This document shows positions 52,877 to 62,097 of a stretch of 64,000 bases of DNA, piece by piece (position 1 is the first letter of the stretch; the number at the start of each line of letters is the position of its first letter). Location of the stretch: assembly GCA_964554535.1 (NCBI GenBank), contig CAZKPB010000006.1, positions 41,681 through 105,680 on the forward strand, in the 5' to 3' direction. The stretch comes from DMER64 sp964554535 (GTDB taxonomy: Bacteria > Bacteroidota > Bacteroidia > Bacteroidales > UBA932). The position numbers and the translations under genes are program-made. A model generated the notes under the pieces. The model was given only the letters and a program-made list of their open reading frames with translations. It was not told the DNA's origin and searched no databases.

Positions 52877-54375
52877 CGAACATAGAACGTCAATTTGTCG
52901 TTCAGATTCAACGTGCCCTTCAATACGGCCGGTTCCCACCATTTTGTCTGTGCCAGCCGCTCTCCCCGCTGATTCACCAACGCGGATACTCCCGTATTGG
53001 CACTGCGCGCAATACTGCGTCTTGTTTCAATGGCCCGCAGCGAGGCATAACTGAGGTGTTGCCTGTACCCCGGAGTATTGCCCCACCAGCCGTCATTGGT
53101 GATGACCGACATCAGTGTGGCCCCCTTTGTTACATATTCCGTAAAAAACGCGCCGTATATGGATTCATAGCATATGGCCACTCCCACTTTGCCGGCGTGG
53201 CCCGCGTGCGTAAAGACTTCCCTGTTTTTCTGTGTTCCCAGAGAGCCCGTGGTACCGCCCAGGTCCAGCGCCATCTTTTCCACTATGGGAAATTTTTCTA
53301 CAAAAGGCATTTTCTCGGCCCCCACCACCAATTTGGATTTGTGGTAGATCCCCACTCTGTCCGTAGTGTCCATAAACATAGCCGAGTTGAACGCATCATA
53401 CCACAACCTGCCGCTGCGACGGGCAGTGGGGGTGGGACGGGACGCGGCATTTTCATAAACCCGGGCGGTGGACGCCCCGGTAACAAATGCCACATTGGGG
53501 AACCGGTGTACAAAACGCTGTATACGCTGCAAGGTCGGATTGGTCAGCAACATTGTTTCCACAACGTTTTGGGTAAACGTTTCCGGAGCAAACACGTAAT
53601 CCGTGGAAGCGGTTACCTGCTGGTCCGCCAGGGCAAACAGTCTTTCATCCTGAGCATCCTGTGAAAGACCGTTAAATTTCTCCCCTCCCGGAGTGGGATC
53701 AATATTGGGTTGAAGCACTACCACTTCCACCGGGTCGGGAACTTCTTCATACGTATAAAAACGTATCACCGACCCGGCCACCGGAAGCAGTATACAAACG
53801 GCGGCCACGCGGTAGATTACTTTTGGATGTTTGGCGGTAAACGCAAAAAACAACAGCACATTGCATAGAAACACCCAGGCGGTTCCTCCCAATGCACCCG
53901 TCCACTCATACCATTGTATCAAACGGATATTGTTGGCAAAACCGTTGCCCAGCACCAACCACGGAAAAGATATCTCCGCATCAAAATAAAAATGCTCCCA
54001 GGCTATCCACAGCACGGCCAAGAAAATATACGCCACAAACGTTGCGTATCCCTTCTTCAGCAACATCTTTTTAAACAGACGGAACAACAGGAAAATCAAA
54101 TACATCTGGAACGCATTCCCTACCACTGCAAATACACCGCCCGCCGGAGTGATGTTCCATATCCAAAAAACGGCAAGGGCATTCCATACCAGAAAGGTAA
54201 GGGCATAATATTTCCAACAACCCTTTTTCCCCGACGCGGTAAACTCCTGTTCCATCCACAGAAGAGGCACCCACGCAAACAATAACAGCAAACCGGTATG
54301 CGGAAAAAGCCAGGGTATACTCAGCAAGACGCCCGACAATATGGAAAAGAGAAAATTTTTACCTATAGTGTTCAT
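52780..54375 (-). CDS. lnt: Apolipoprotein N-acyltransferase
   Basis: A 531-residue inner membrane enzyme that adds the third fatty acid to the N-terminal cysteine of lipoproteins. Six or more hydrophobic helices (about 1-200) are followed by the periplasmic nitrilase-like domain with the catalytic Glu in VFAPETFTQ, Lys in YHKSKLVVGAEKMPF, and Cys in GVAICYESIYGAFF, plus a final helix. I start at ATG 54375, four bases after a -7 box; the longer frame has no homology and overlaps the divergent lysE gene. Its 3' end overlaps the UbiD-like gene by 97 bases. Many lipoproteins in this window are its likely substrates. Confidence 0.95.
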   Translation of the reverse strand: MNTIGKNFLFSILSGVLLSIPWLFPHTGLLLLFAWVPLLWMEQEFTASGKKGCWKYYALTFLVWNALAVFWIWNITPAGGVFAVVGNAFQMYLIFLLFRLFKKMLLKKGYATFVAYIFLAVLWIAWEHFYFDAEISFPWLVLGNGFANNIRLIQWYEWTGALGGTAWVFLCNVLLFFAFTAKHPKVIYRVAAVCILLPVAGSVIRFYTYEEVPDPVEVVVLQPNIDPTPGGEKFNGLSQDAQDERLFALADQQVTASTDYVFAPETFTQNVVETMLLTNPTLQRIQRFVHRFPNVAFVTGASTARVYENAASRPTPTARRSGRLWYDAFNSAMFMDTTDRVGIYHKSKLVVGAEKMPFVEKFPIVEKMALDLGGTTGSLGTQKNREVFTHAGHAGKVGVAICYESIYGAFFTEYVTKGATLMSVITNDGWWGNTPGYRQHLSYASLRAIETRRSIARSANTGVSALVNQRGERLAQTKWWEPAVLKGTLNLNDKLTFYVRHKDLVGTGASWLMLACVLFWGIMACSPRKRH

Positions 54376-54379
54376 CTTG

Positions 54380-54387
54380 CAAAGATA
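54380..54387 (-). promoter_or_regulatory. -7 box of lnt, four bases before the ATG
   Basis: On the minus strand TATCTTTG fits TAnnTTTG; four bases separate it from ATG 54375. Back to back with the lysE box 26 bases away. Confidence 0.5.
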
Positions 54388-54413
54388 TATAAAATCGTTT
54401 TCCGCTAAATGAT

Positions 54414-54421
54414 TACCTTTG
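54414..54421 (+). promoter_or_regulatory. -7 box of the LysE-family gene
   Basis: TACCTTTG fits TAnnTTTG, six bases before ATG 54428; a near-leaderless transcript is predicted. A TTG inside the box (54419) is in frame but unlikely as the start. Confidence 0.5.
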
Positions 54422-54427
54422 CCGCCC

Positions 54428-55084
54428 ATGAACGATTTTGTATACAGTTTTCTTTTTGGGATGGTAGCCGGATTCAGTTCCTCAATCCCGCTGGGACCGG
54501 GAGGTTTATTCTGCATCCAGCGCACGCTCGGCAAAGGCCACCTCTCCGGCTTTCTGGCGGGAGTGGGTACAGCCACATCTGACTGCATCTACGCTACTAT
54601 GTCCCTGGTATGCCTGTCGTTTGTCCAAAGCTTCATTGACAGTCACCGAAACCTACTGTTTCTCATTTGCGGGCTGGCCCTTATGGTGACCGGAATTACC
54701 ATTTTTGCCGCCAACCCGGTCAAACAAATTCGGCAGAACACGCCTCCCCATAAGCGGCTGTGGGGTGATTACGCCTCGGCATTTCTCATTGCCTTTACCA
54801 ATCCGGGGTGCCTGTTTCTGATTATGGGGGTCTTTGCCTTCCTGGGGCACATCTGGCACGCTCCCACCCAATCCTCGGCTGTATGGGCCGTAGTACCCGG
54901 GGTGGTGTGCGGGGCCTCGCTCTGGTGGTTCAGCCTCAGCTCTCTGGTGAACCATTTCCGGAGAAAATTCAGATTGCGTCAGTTATGGTGGATCAACCGA
55001 ATTGCAGGGATTGCGATAGGCGTATTGGGAATTATTGCCGCCGAACAGGGGCTTTCACATATCCTGCGCGCATTTATCGAGTAA
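54428..55084 (+). CDS. LysE/RhtB-family amino acid exporter
   Basis: A 218-residue inner membrane protein with six hydrophobic helices and the LysE/RhtB N-terminal signature GMVAGFSSSIPLGPGGLFCIQRTLGKG, where the proline and glycines of the first re-entrant part are kept. ASAFLIAFTNPGCLFLIMGVF is the matching segment at helix 4, the NP motif. The family exports lysine, homoserine, threonine or related compounds; the substrate here is not shown. I start at ATG 54428. The gene is followed 29 bases later by the tmRNA. Confidence 0.9.
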   Translation: MNDFVYSFLFGMVAGFSSSIPLGPGGLFCIQRTLGKGHLSGFLAGVGTATSDCIYATMSLVCLSFVQSFIDSHRNLLFLICGLALMVTGITIFAANPVKQIRQNTPPHKRLWGDYASAFLIAFTNPGCLFLIMGVFAFLGHIWHAPTQSSAVWAVVPGVVCGASLWWFSLSSLVNHFRRKFRLRQLWWINRIAGIAIGVLGIIAAEQGLSHILRAFIE

Positions 55085-55090
55085 TTTTTT

Positions 55091-55098
55091 TACCTTTG
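55091..55098 (+). promoter_or_regulatory. -7 box of ssrA
   Basis: TACCTTTG fits TAnnTTTG, 15 bases before the predicted 5' end of mature tmRNA. The T-rich stretch just before it is the possible spacer. Confidence 0.5.
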
Positions 55099-55113
55099 CC
55101 CCATACTTTCAAT

Positions 55114-55510
55114 GGGGATGTTTTGGTTTTGACAGCAGTAGACATTGGAAGGTAAGCACGTGGAGCGTTGGGCTTTTGCTCCTTAATCTGAAAACCCGAG
55201 CCATAACTGGCAATACTAATTACGCACTCGCTGCCTAATCAACCCAAGGTTGATGGCTTAATCCCTCCGGGCAAGGCTCGGAGCGACGAGTATCCCGCCA
55301 ACGTTTGGGCCCGCCGGGCTTTGGCATATGGGGTATCATCCACGGGGGGCTGGTTGTGTCCACTCTCCTAAAACACAATAAGAAAACAGGAGATAAGGTT
55401 GAAATGGCCCGCCTGCAGGCAGTTTCCTCCCTACAATCAATTGCGGGATAAACGTGTAGAAAACCTTTGGGTGCGCTGTTTGGACGGCGGTTCGAATCCG
55501 CCCATCTCCA
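55114..55510 (+). ncRNA. ssrA: Transfer-messenger RNA
   Basis: A 397-base tmRNA, which frees stalled ribosomes and tags the incomplete protein for degradation. The 5' end GGGGATG pairs with the 3' CATCTCC (one G-U pair) to form the acceptor stem; the T-arm GGCGG-TTCGAAT-CCGCC is just before it, and the 3' discriminator A is at 55510. CCA is not encoded. The tag frame reads GNTNYALAA then TAA (55209-55238); NYALAA is the typical Bacteroidota end of the tag. GC-rich pseudoknot-forming segments fill the middle (55240-55440). A T-rich tract follows the 3' end. It has its own promoter box. Confidence 0.95.
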
Positions 55511-55535
55511 CTTTTTGTGTTTAATGGCCCAACAT

Positions 55536-56477
55536 ATGAAAAGACTGTTATTTATCTTTGGATTGCTTGCGTTGGGCTTGGGCACCGTTTCCTGCCGTAC
55601 CGGCTTCTGGGAGCCGCACGGGCTTGACACCTTTGACCCGGAGGGCAACCCTCTGGGTCGTTACACATTCACCTATAATGAGGTCGGTCTGCGTCATACG
55701 GAAAACGGGGAGCACTGGGACGCCTCGGCCGGACAGTGGATAACTGACTACCGTATCTCCTACTCTTATAATTCCGAGGGCATTCGCATAGGCGCCCTTA
55801 CAGAAATTCACGACGCACCACTCAATGAATGGATCCCCTCGCAACGCATTTTATACTCTTACCTGTACAACGGGGCGTTGCACTCTGAGAGCTGCCAGTT
55901 GTGGCAAGATGGCGTTTGGACGGACTCTTACGTGGACCGCTATGTATATGACGGCGACGGGGTGCAGTTGTATGTGGAGCGCAGTATATGGGACACTTTG
56001 AAAGTAACGCGCGATTTCAATCTCAGAGGCTTTATTTCGGTAAACGCCCACGTGCAGGCACAGCAGACCGGCTGGAAAAATTTGGTAAGAGACGCCTTTG
56101 TCTACAACAGCCAGAATGAAATAATTGGCGGCATAGTGCAGGAATGGCAACCCGCCTCGCAAACCTGGCAAGACGCCTTCCGCTACCTGTATACCAAAGA
56201 CAACAAGGGCAACATTCTATATGAGTCGGAAGAACAGTGGAAGAAAGAGACAGGCCTGTGGGTCTCTCTGGGACGGTACGTATACACCTACGATGCGCAC
56301 AACAACTGCACGGAATGCCGTTACCAGCCGTTTAACCGGCAAGAGCGCAACACGTATCTTATTTTCTACTACAACAATACTTCTTCTGTATTGGGCTACT
56401 ACCTTGGAGACAGCGGGCTGTATCCGGGAACAAGAGGCACTGTTACTTACCACAGGCAACACGCAACCCAGCAATAA
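55536..56477 (+). CDS. Lipoprotein with YD/RHS-like tandem repeats
   Basis: A 313-residue lipoprotein (GTVSC, Cys20). The mature part is made of about six to seven repeats of roughly 40 residues, each with a pattern of YxYxxxGxxxxxxxxxxW followed by W....YxYxYD: examples are RISYSYNSEGIRIGALTEI, DRYVYDGDGVQLYVERSIW and GRYVYTYDAHNNCTECRY. This resembles short YD-repeat-like beta strands in Bacteroidota surface proteins; no toxin or catalytic domain is present. It starts 25 bases after the tmRNA end without a clear own promoter box, so it may depend on read-through. It is followed after 9 bases by an AddB-like nuclease gene. Function unknown. Confidence 0.75.
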   Translation: MKRLLFIFGLLALGLGTVSCRTGFWEPHGLDTFDPEGNPLGRYTFTYNEVGLRHTENGEHWDASAGQWITDYRISYSYNSEGIRIGALTEIHDAPLNEWIPSQRILYSYLYNGALHSESCQLWQDGVWTDSYVDRYVYDGDGVQLYVERSIWDTLKVTRDFNLRGFISVNAHVQAQQTGWKNLVRDAFVYNSQNEIIGGIVQEWQPASQTWQDAFRYLYTKDNKGNILYESEEQWKKETGLWVSLGRYVYTYDAHNNCTECRYQPFNRQERNTYLIFYYNNTSSVLGYYLGDSGLYPGTRGTVTYHRQHATQQ

Positions 56478-56486
56478 TTCCCGGTT

Positions 56487-59216
56487 ATGGAGTCTTTTTT
56501 AAGTATAGTTGCCGCTTCACTGTATGAGAAATTTGGAGATGGCATCTCCCATTGCTGTCTGGTATTTCCCGGTAGGCGTGCCCGACTGTTTTTCAACAAG
56601 GCCCTGTCAGAAAAGCTTGCCCATACCGTTTGGCAACCCGCCTCAATGGGCATTTCCCAACTTGTAGAACAACTTACGGAACAAAAAGCGGACAATCCCC
56701 TTTATTTAGTAAGTGTACTCTACAAGTCATACTGTAAATTTGTACCCGCCCCAAGGGCCTTTGACGAATTTTACACGCTGGGACGGCTTATGTTGCAGGA
56801 TTTTGACATGCTGGACAAATACTATGTGGACCCTCACAAACTTTACCGCAACATAAAGGAATACAAAGATATAGAGCAGAACTACGACTTCCTTACCGAC
56901 AAGCAGCTGGAGTGCGTACGGTCATTCTGGGACTCTTTCAACCAACATCCCAACCACGATTTAAACCGGCAGTTTATGGCGTTGTGGGACACCCTGCCCA
57001 AAATTTACGATGACTTCAACGCCTCCCTGACCGCCACGGGCCATTCGTATGAAGGAGGGCTTTACCGTTTGATGGCCCATAACCTTCATTCAGACAAGAG
57101 CCACACCTTTTTTGACCGTTACACCACCTTTGCCTTTATTGGTTTCAACGCACTGAACCCGTGCGAACAAGCCTTGTTCCGCAAACTGCAGGACAAAAAG
57201 AAAGCCTTGTTTTACTGGGATTACGACGTGCACTACACGCAAGACAAAGATCAATTGCAGGAAGCCGGAATGTTTATGCGCGAAAACCTTAGAAAATTCC
57301 CTCCGGAAGTGGTGTTCACCCAAAAAGACAGTGGCCTGCTCCAACCCGGAGAGTGGGAAGTATTGCCCGTGCCCTCTTACGTACTGCAAGCCAAGATGGT
57401 TCCGCAACTGCTTACGCAGCACCGGTTACCCCGTGATACCCGTACTGCCGTTGTGCTGGCCGATGAAGAACTGCTGCTTCCGCTGCTGCACGCTCTGGCT
57501 CCGCAGGAACAGGAAGCAGATGCGCAAGAGCCGCTGTCCCTTAACGTGACAATGGGCTTCCCTTTCAAGCAGACCCTGCTGTTCTCGCTGTTTGAACAAA
57601 TGGCCGCAAACAACCTCAAAACGCTGCGTTTCCACCCATACGTAAGTGCGCTGGATTTATACAAAGACATAGACACTCCGGCCAACGACCCCAAAGAATT
57701 TACGACCAAACTGCTCTATGTAATTGACCGTCTGCAGGAGGAAAGCGACAAATTGCCGGAAGACAAGATGCGGAACGCCGTATTGCGGGAAGGACGCAAA
57801 CAGATAAATCGGTTGTACGCTGCCGTAACCGGGCTGGAAGTGGAAGTGAACGTCAAAATGTTTACCCGCCTGTTGCTCACACATCTTTCACAGGTAAAAA
57901 TTCCCTTTAGCGGAGAGCCGCTCTGCGGACTGCAAATTATGGGTATTCTGGAAACACGGTGCCTTGATTTTGAACATGTGATACTGCTCTCGGCACAAGA
58001 AAACTTTCTGCCCAAAATATACAAGGACCATTCGCTGATTCCCTACAATTTCAAGAAAGCCTTTGGTCTACCCTCTCCCGAACAGCATCTGGCCATGCAC
58101 GCCTACTATTTTTACCGCCTGATGCAGCGCGCCCGTACCGTTACCTTTGTATACAACAACAAGACCGAAGGCAGTTCAAAAGGGGAAATCAGCCGTTTTA
58201 TACGCCAGATGTCTTTTGAGCTACCCCACAACAAAATAGTTCAGTCCCGCTTGAGTTATCAGTTGTCACTTCCGTCAACCGAGGCCTTGAGCGTGCCCAA
58301 GACCGGAGCCGTACGTACCCTGCTGGAAGAATACCTGGCCCATGGCAGGAATCTATCCGTTTCCGCCCTCAAGACCTATTTGAAATGCCCTCTCTGGTTT
58401 TATTACAGAGAGTTGATGCACATCAGGGAACAGGAGCGGGAAGAGATGGACGACTCACGTCATTTTGGGAACATCCTGCACCGCGTAATGGAAGTGCTCT
58501 ACACACCGTTTCTTGGCAAAACCATGTCAAAAGAAGACCTGGAGCTCTTGTGCGCCGACGGCAAAGGACTGGCCGACCTGGTTACCCGCACGCTGGAAGA
58601 ATATTATTTTTTGACTTTTGATCCGCAACACAAAACCGCGATTCCCGGAAAATGGCTGCTTATGCAGGATGCCATTACGGAATACGTCACCACTTTTGTG
58701 CAGCAAGATGCATTGCGCGCCCCCACTACTCTGCTCGCTCTGGAGGAACGGTGCACACTCCGCTTCAAGCAATGGCAGTTTACCGGCTTTCTGGACCGGG
58801 TGGAAGCACGTGAAGGCCGGGTGTACATCTGCGACTACAAGTCGGGAAAGCCCAAAAACGCCCTGAACTCCGTAGAAGATTTGTTTGACAAGGACTACGA
58901 AAAACAGAACGACCACATTTTTCAGGTGCTTTTCTACTGTTTCTTAAGTCCTTATGCTACAGGGAAACCTGTCCCCAGATTGTACTATATGCGCGGACTG
59001 TACGACACCGGTGCGTCTGACGGAAGGCTGATGTATCAGAAAGCTCCACTGGACGATACCGACCCTGTAAAAGACGATTTTTTGGCCGAATTGGAAGCAC
59101 TGTTGGCAGAAATATTTAATTTTGAATTACCTTTTTATCAGGCTACCAATCCCAAATCGTGTACATATTGCCCCTTTGTACCTATTTGTCAAAGAGATAG
59201 ATCAGATGCTAACTAA
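56487..59216 (+). CDS. AddB-like PD-(D/E)XK nuclease
   Basis: A 909-residue protein of the Bacteroidota AddB-like group. The N-terminal part keeps the helicase-like fold with a degenerate nucleotide loop (LVFPGRRARLFFNKAL); the C-terminal nuclease domain shows ICDYKSGKP with Asp783 and Lys785 and an iron-sulphur cysteine set C634 ... C892-x2-C895-x5-C901, as in AddB. AddB normally works with an AddA (UvrD-like) partner in double-strand break repair, but no addA gene is visible beside it here. It overlaps pgpH by 11 bases. Confidence 0.88.
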   Translation: MESFLSIVAASLYEKFGDGISHCCLVFPGRRARLFFNKALSEKLAHTVWQPASMGISQLVEQLTEQKADNPLYLVSVLYKSYCKFVPAPRAFDEFYTLGRLMLQDFDMLDKYYVDPHKLYRNIKEYKDIEQNYDFLTDKQLECVRSFWDSFNQHPNHDLNRQFMALWDTLPKIYDDFNASLTATGHSYEGGLYRLMAHNLHSDKSHTFFDRYTTFAFIGFNALNPCEQALFRKLQDKKKALFYWDYDVHYTQDKDQLQEAGMFMRENLRKFPPEVVFTQKDSGLLQPGEWEVLPVPSYVLQAKMVPQLLTQHRLPRDTRTAVVLADEELLLPLLHALAPQEQEADAQEPLSLNVTMGFPFKQTLLFSLFEQMAANNLKTLRFHPYVSALDLYKDIDTPANDPKEFTTKLLYVIDRLQEESDKLPEDKMRNAVLREGRKQINRLYAAVTGLEVEVNVKMFTRLLLTHLSQVKIPFSGEPLCGLQIMGILETRCLDFEHVILLSAQENFLPKIYKDHSLIPYNFKKAFGLPSPEQHLAMHAYYFYRLMQRARTVTFVYNNKTEGSSKGEISRFIRQMSFELPHNKIVQSRLSYQLSLPSTEALSVPKTGAVRTLLEEYLAHGRNLSVSALKTYLKCPLWFYYRELMHIREQEREEMDDSRHFGNILHRVMEVLYTPFLGKTMSKEDLELLCADGKGLADLVTRTLEEYYFLTFDPQHKTAIPGKWLLMQDAITEYVTTFVQQDALRAPTTLLALEERCTLRFKQWQFTGFLDRVEAREGRVYICDYKSGKPKNALNSVEDLFDKDYEKQNDHIFQVLFYCFLSPYATGKPVPRLYYMRGLYDTGASDGRLMYQKAPLDDTDPVKDDFLAELEALLAEIFNFELPFYQATNPKSCTYCPFVPICQRDRSDAN

Positions 59217-61212
59217 AAATTCAAATAAATTACTTGTTCCGGCCGCCTTTGTACTGGCCGCATTTCTTATGATACTGGCCATGCCCAGAGAAGGACAATT
59301 CAAATACCAGTACCAGAAAGGAAGCCCGTGGATGTACAACAGTCTGGACGCTTCGTTTGATTTTCCCATTCTCAAAACCGATGAAGAAGTCCGCTTGGAA
59401 AGAGAAAAACTGCTGAAGGACTTTACCCCCTATTTCACGCTCCGGGCCGATATTGAAGCGGACCAGTTACGCACCTTTTCTCAGGAAGCCACTACGGCCG
59501 GGGTACCCAATGAAGTCAAGGATAAAGTGCTGGGGCTGCTCAAGCAGGTATACGGCGCCGGCATAATGACTCCCGTCAAATTTGCCGAGTTGAATCCGGA
59601 AGTGGGCATTGCCGTACTGCGTTCCAATGTGGCGGAAAAAGTTCCTCTTGCCAACATTTACACGCCCCAGAGCGCACTGCAGCACATCAGTTCGCAACTG
59701 GCAAACACGCCGCTGAAGGTTGATCTCGCCTCGTACCTATCTGTAAATCTGACCTATGACCAAACCACCACCCAGGCCGTTCAGGCCGGTACCGTTCAGG
59801 ATATTTCCCTGACCAAAGGCATAGTGCATACCGGACAACGCATTATCAGTCAGGGAGAAGTGGTCACCAGCAGTACAGAACAGATGCTGGACTCACTGCG
59901 CGCCGAATACCATTCCAAGATAGGCTTTTCCGGCAACATCCTGTTGCTGTTGATTGGCCAGTCCTTGATGATTGCCCTGTGTATGCTGATGACGTTTATT
60001 GTGATTCAGACCGTCCGCCCCCAAATGCTGCAATTCGTCACCGAACTCACGTTTGTCCTGTTTTTAAATGTAGTGGTGATTGCCGGAGCCTCCATTGCCT
60101 ACCGCATTAATCCCAACATCCTATACCTGTTACCGTTCCCCGTCATTGTGCTCTATATTGATTCTTTTTTCCCCACCAGGGTATCGCTGCCGCTCTATAT
60201 CATCTTTCTGCTTCCCCTGTTGTTTATTACGGAAAGTTATCCCATTGTAATCTGCCATCTGCTTGCCGGCGCCGTGGCCGTCTACGTATTTCGCATCTGG
60301 GGGCACGGCTGGCAACAATTCCTGTCGGTACTCATTGTCTTCATCACCTACTTTGTCATTGACCTGGCTTTTCATCTGATATCGGAAGGCACCCTGGCCA
60401 ACCTCAACTGGCTCTTGTTCCGCAGCTACGCCATTGCCTCCATTCTGATTATAGCCTGCTACCCGCTGGTCTTTCTGTTTGAGAAGTTGTTCGGTTTTGT
60501 GTCCGTCTCGCGACTGCGGGATTTGGCCGATACAGGCAACAAAATCCTGCGCGAACTGTCTGAGAAGGCCCCCGGCACCATGCAACACGCCATGCAGGTG
60601 GCCAACCTGGCCGAGACCGCAGCCCGCCAGATCGGGGCCTACGCCCTGCTGTGCCGCGTGGGCGCGCTCTACCACGACATCGGCAAAATAAAAAACCCGC
60701 AATACTTTGTGGAGAATCAGAATTCGGGATTCAACCCCCACTCCCTGCTCACCCCGCAGGAAAGTGCCCGCATAGTCATTCAGCACGTGGAAGACGGCAT
60801 CTCGCTGGCAAAAAAATACAGCATCCCGTCATTGGTGACCCATTTTATTGCCAGCCACCATGGCCAAACCCGTACCGAATTTTTCTACAATGCCTTCTGC
60901 GATGCCGGCGGCAATCCCTCCCACGTGGAAGAATTCACCTACACCGGCCAGCTTCCCACCTCCAAAGAACAAGTGATTGTGATGATGGCGGACGCCGTGG
61001 AAGCTTCCTGCCGCAGTCTGAAGGACTACACCCCGGACAGTATCTCACAGATGGTGGACAGTGTGGTCAAGCTGAGGGTGTCTGAAGACCAGCTGCGTAA
61101 TGCGGATATCACCTACCGCGACATTCGCCGCATTCAAGATATCTTCAAAATCCGTATTCAGGAAATATACCACAGCCGCATCACCTACCCCGGCAGAGAA
61201 AGGTCAAAATAA
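59206..61212 (+). CDS. pgpH: 7TM-7TMR-HD cyclic di-AMP phosphodiesterase PgpH
   Basis: A 668-residue membrane enzyme that breaks down cyclic di-AMP. An N-terminal helix precedes a large extracellular 7TMR-HDED domain (about 60-245), then seven hydrophobic helices (about 245-430), then the cytoplasmic HD domain with SEKAPGTMQHAMQVANLAE and LCRVGALYHDIGKIKNPQYF (His490-Asp491), and the later FIASHHGQTRTEFFY histidine pair. I start at ATG 59206 (MLTKNSNK), inside the last codons of the AddB-like gene. Its 3' end overlaps that of menA by 9 bases, tail to tail. Confidence 0.94.
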   Translation: MLTKNSNKLLVPAAFVLAAFLMILAMPREGQFKYQYQKGSPWMYNSLDASFDFPILKTDEEVRLEREKLLKDFTPYFTLRADIEADQLRTFSQEATTAGVPNEVKDKVLGLLKQVYGAGIMTPVKFAELNPEVGIAVLRSNVAEKVPLANIYTPQSALQHISSQLANTPLKVDLASYLSVNLTYDQTTTQAVQAGTVQDISLTKGIVHTGQRIISQGEVVTSSTEQMLDSLRAEYHSKIGFSGNILLLLIGQSLMIALCMLMTFIVIQTVRPQMLQFVTELTFVLFLNVVVIAGASIAYRINPNILYLLPFPVIVLYIDSFFPTRVSLPLYIIFLLPLLFITESYPIVICHLLAGAVAVYVFRIWGHGWQQFLSVLIVFITYFVIDLAFHLISEGTLANLNWLLFRSYAIASILIIACYPLVFLFEKLFGFVSVSRLRDLADTGNKILRELSEKAPGTMQHAMQVANLAETAARQIGAYALLCRVGALYHDIGKIKNPQYFVENQNSGFNPHSLLTPQESARIVIQHVEDGISLAKKYSIPSLVTHFIASHHGQTRTEFFYNAFCDAGGNPSHVEEFTYTGQLPTSKEQVIVMMADAVEASCRSLKDYTPDSISQMVDSVVKLRVSEDQLRNADITYRDIRRIQDIFKIRIQEIYHSRITYPGRERSK

Positions 61213-62094
61213 ATACGACAAGGCAAAAAGAAAGGTACACGCCACCATCCACTTGAACGACCGATCCACGGCCGCACCCTTTGATTTCCACAACAGGTAC
61301 AAGTGTACTGCCGCTACGGGCAGCGACAACAGAAAATACAGAAAATCCTGCCTAAGGCAGGCAAATACAGCCGCACAGGCATACGCAGCAGCCACCAGAC
61401 AGGTCTGATACCATTTGGCGGGCCTCTCTGCACACTGTGCAAACCGTGTACACCACCACACGGCAAAAGTGATTTTCCCTGACCGCCTGTCATTGTCTAT
61501 ATCACGTATATTATTGACGTTCAAAACTGCCGTAATAAGGAACCCAATGGCCGAGGCCGGCAACAGACCACCCCAATCCATCCGGTGGGTCAGCAAGTAT
61601 TCGCTGCCGCAAACGCCCACCCATCCAAAGAAAAAGAACACCGCCAGATCTCCCAACCCCCGGTAACCGTAGGGCCTGCGACCTATCGTATAATAAATGG
61701 CGGCAGCCAATGACACCACCCCCAATGCCAGAAAAACCCAAAAGCCCGTCTCTCTCAAAGAGCCGAAAGAGGTCCACAGCAGGAACAGCCCGGCTCCGGC
61801 CGCCATAACCGCCGTTACCCCAATGGCCCGGATTATTGTCCTTTCACTCAAACGACCGCTCTGCAGCCCTAGAGCCTCGCGACCGGTCTGACGACAATCG
61901 GTTCCCTTGTGCCAATCACCCCATTCATTGGCCAGATTGGCCAACACCTGCAAACAGAGCGTTGTCACCGCAAGCCAAAGAGTAACCGGCAGAGAAAAAC
62001 ATCCGCCGTGCATTGCCAAAAAAACTCCCACTGCCACAGAAGAGAGAGACAGTGGGAGCGTTCTTGGTCTAAAAGACTGTATAAGGGCACGCAT
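61204..62094 (-). CDS. menA: 1,4-dihydroxy-2-naphthoate polyprenyltransferase
   Basis: A 296-residue inner membrane enzyme that attaches the prenyl chain to dihydroxynaphthoate, a late step of menaquinone synthesis. It has about eight hydrophobic helices and the UbiA-family motifs: NLANEWGDWHKGTD in the first loop, a variant of NDxxDxxxD, and NNIRDIDNDRRSGK in the second. Start RPRTLPLSLSSVAVG is typical of MenA. It begins 3 bases after the response regulator stop, so it is probably transcribed with lytS-lytR. Menaquinone would serve anaerobic fumarate respiration. Confidence 0.93.
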   Translation of the reverse strand: MRALIQSFRPRTLPLSLSSVAVGVFLAMHGGCFSLPVTLWLAVTTLCLQVLANLANEWGDWHKGTDCRQTGREALGLQSGRLSERTIIRAIGVTAVMAAGAGLFLLWTSFGSLRETGFWVFLALGVVSLAAAIYYTIGRRPYGYRGLGDLAVFFFFGWVGVCGSEYLLTHRMDWGGLLPASAIGFLITAVLNVNNIRDIDNDRRSGKITFAVWWCTRFAQCAERPAKWYQTCLVAAAYACAAVFACLRQDFLYFLLSLPVAAVHLYLLWKSKGAAVDRSFKWMVACTFLFALSYLF

Positions 62095-62097
62095 TTT

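Noticed and set aside
55467..55535. Longer start of the repeat lipoprotein inside the tmRNA
   Set aside because: The frame begins within the T-arm region of tmRNA; the signal peptide starts at 55536.
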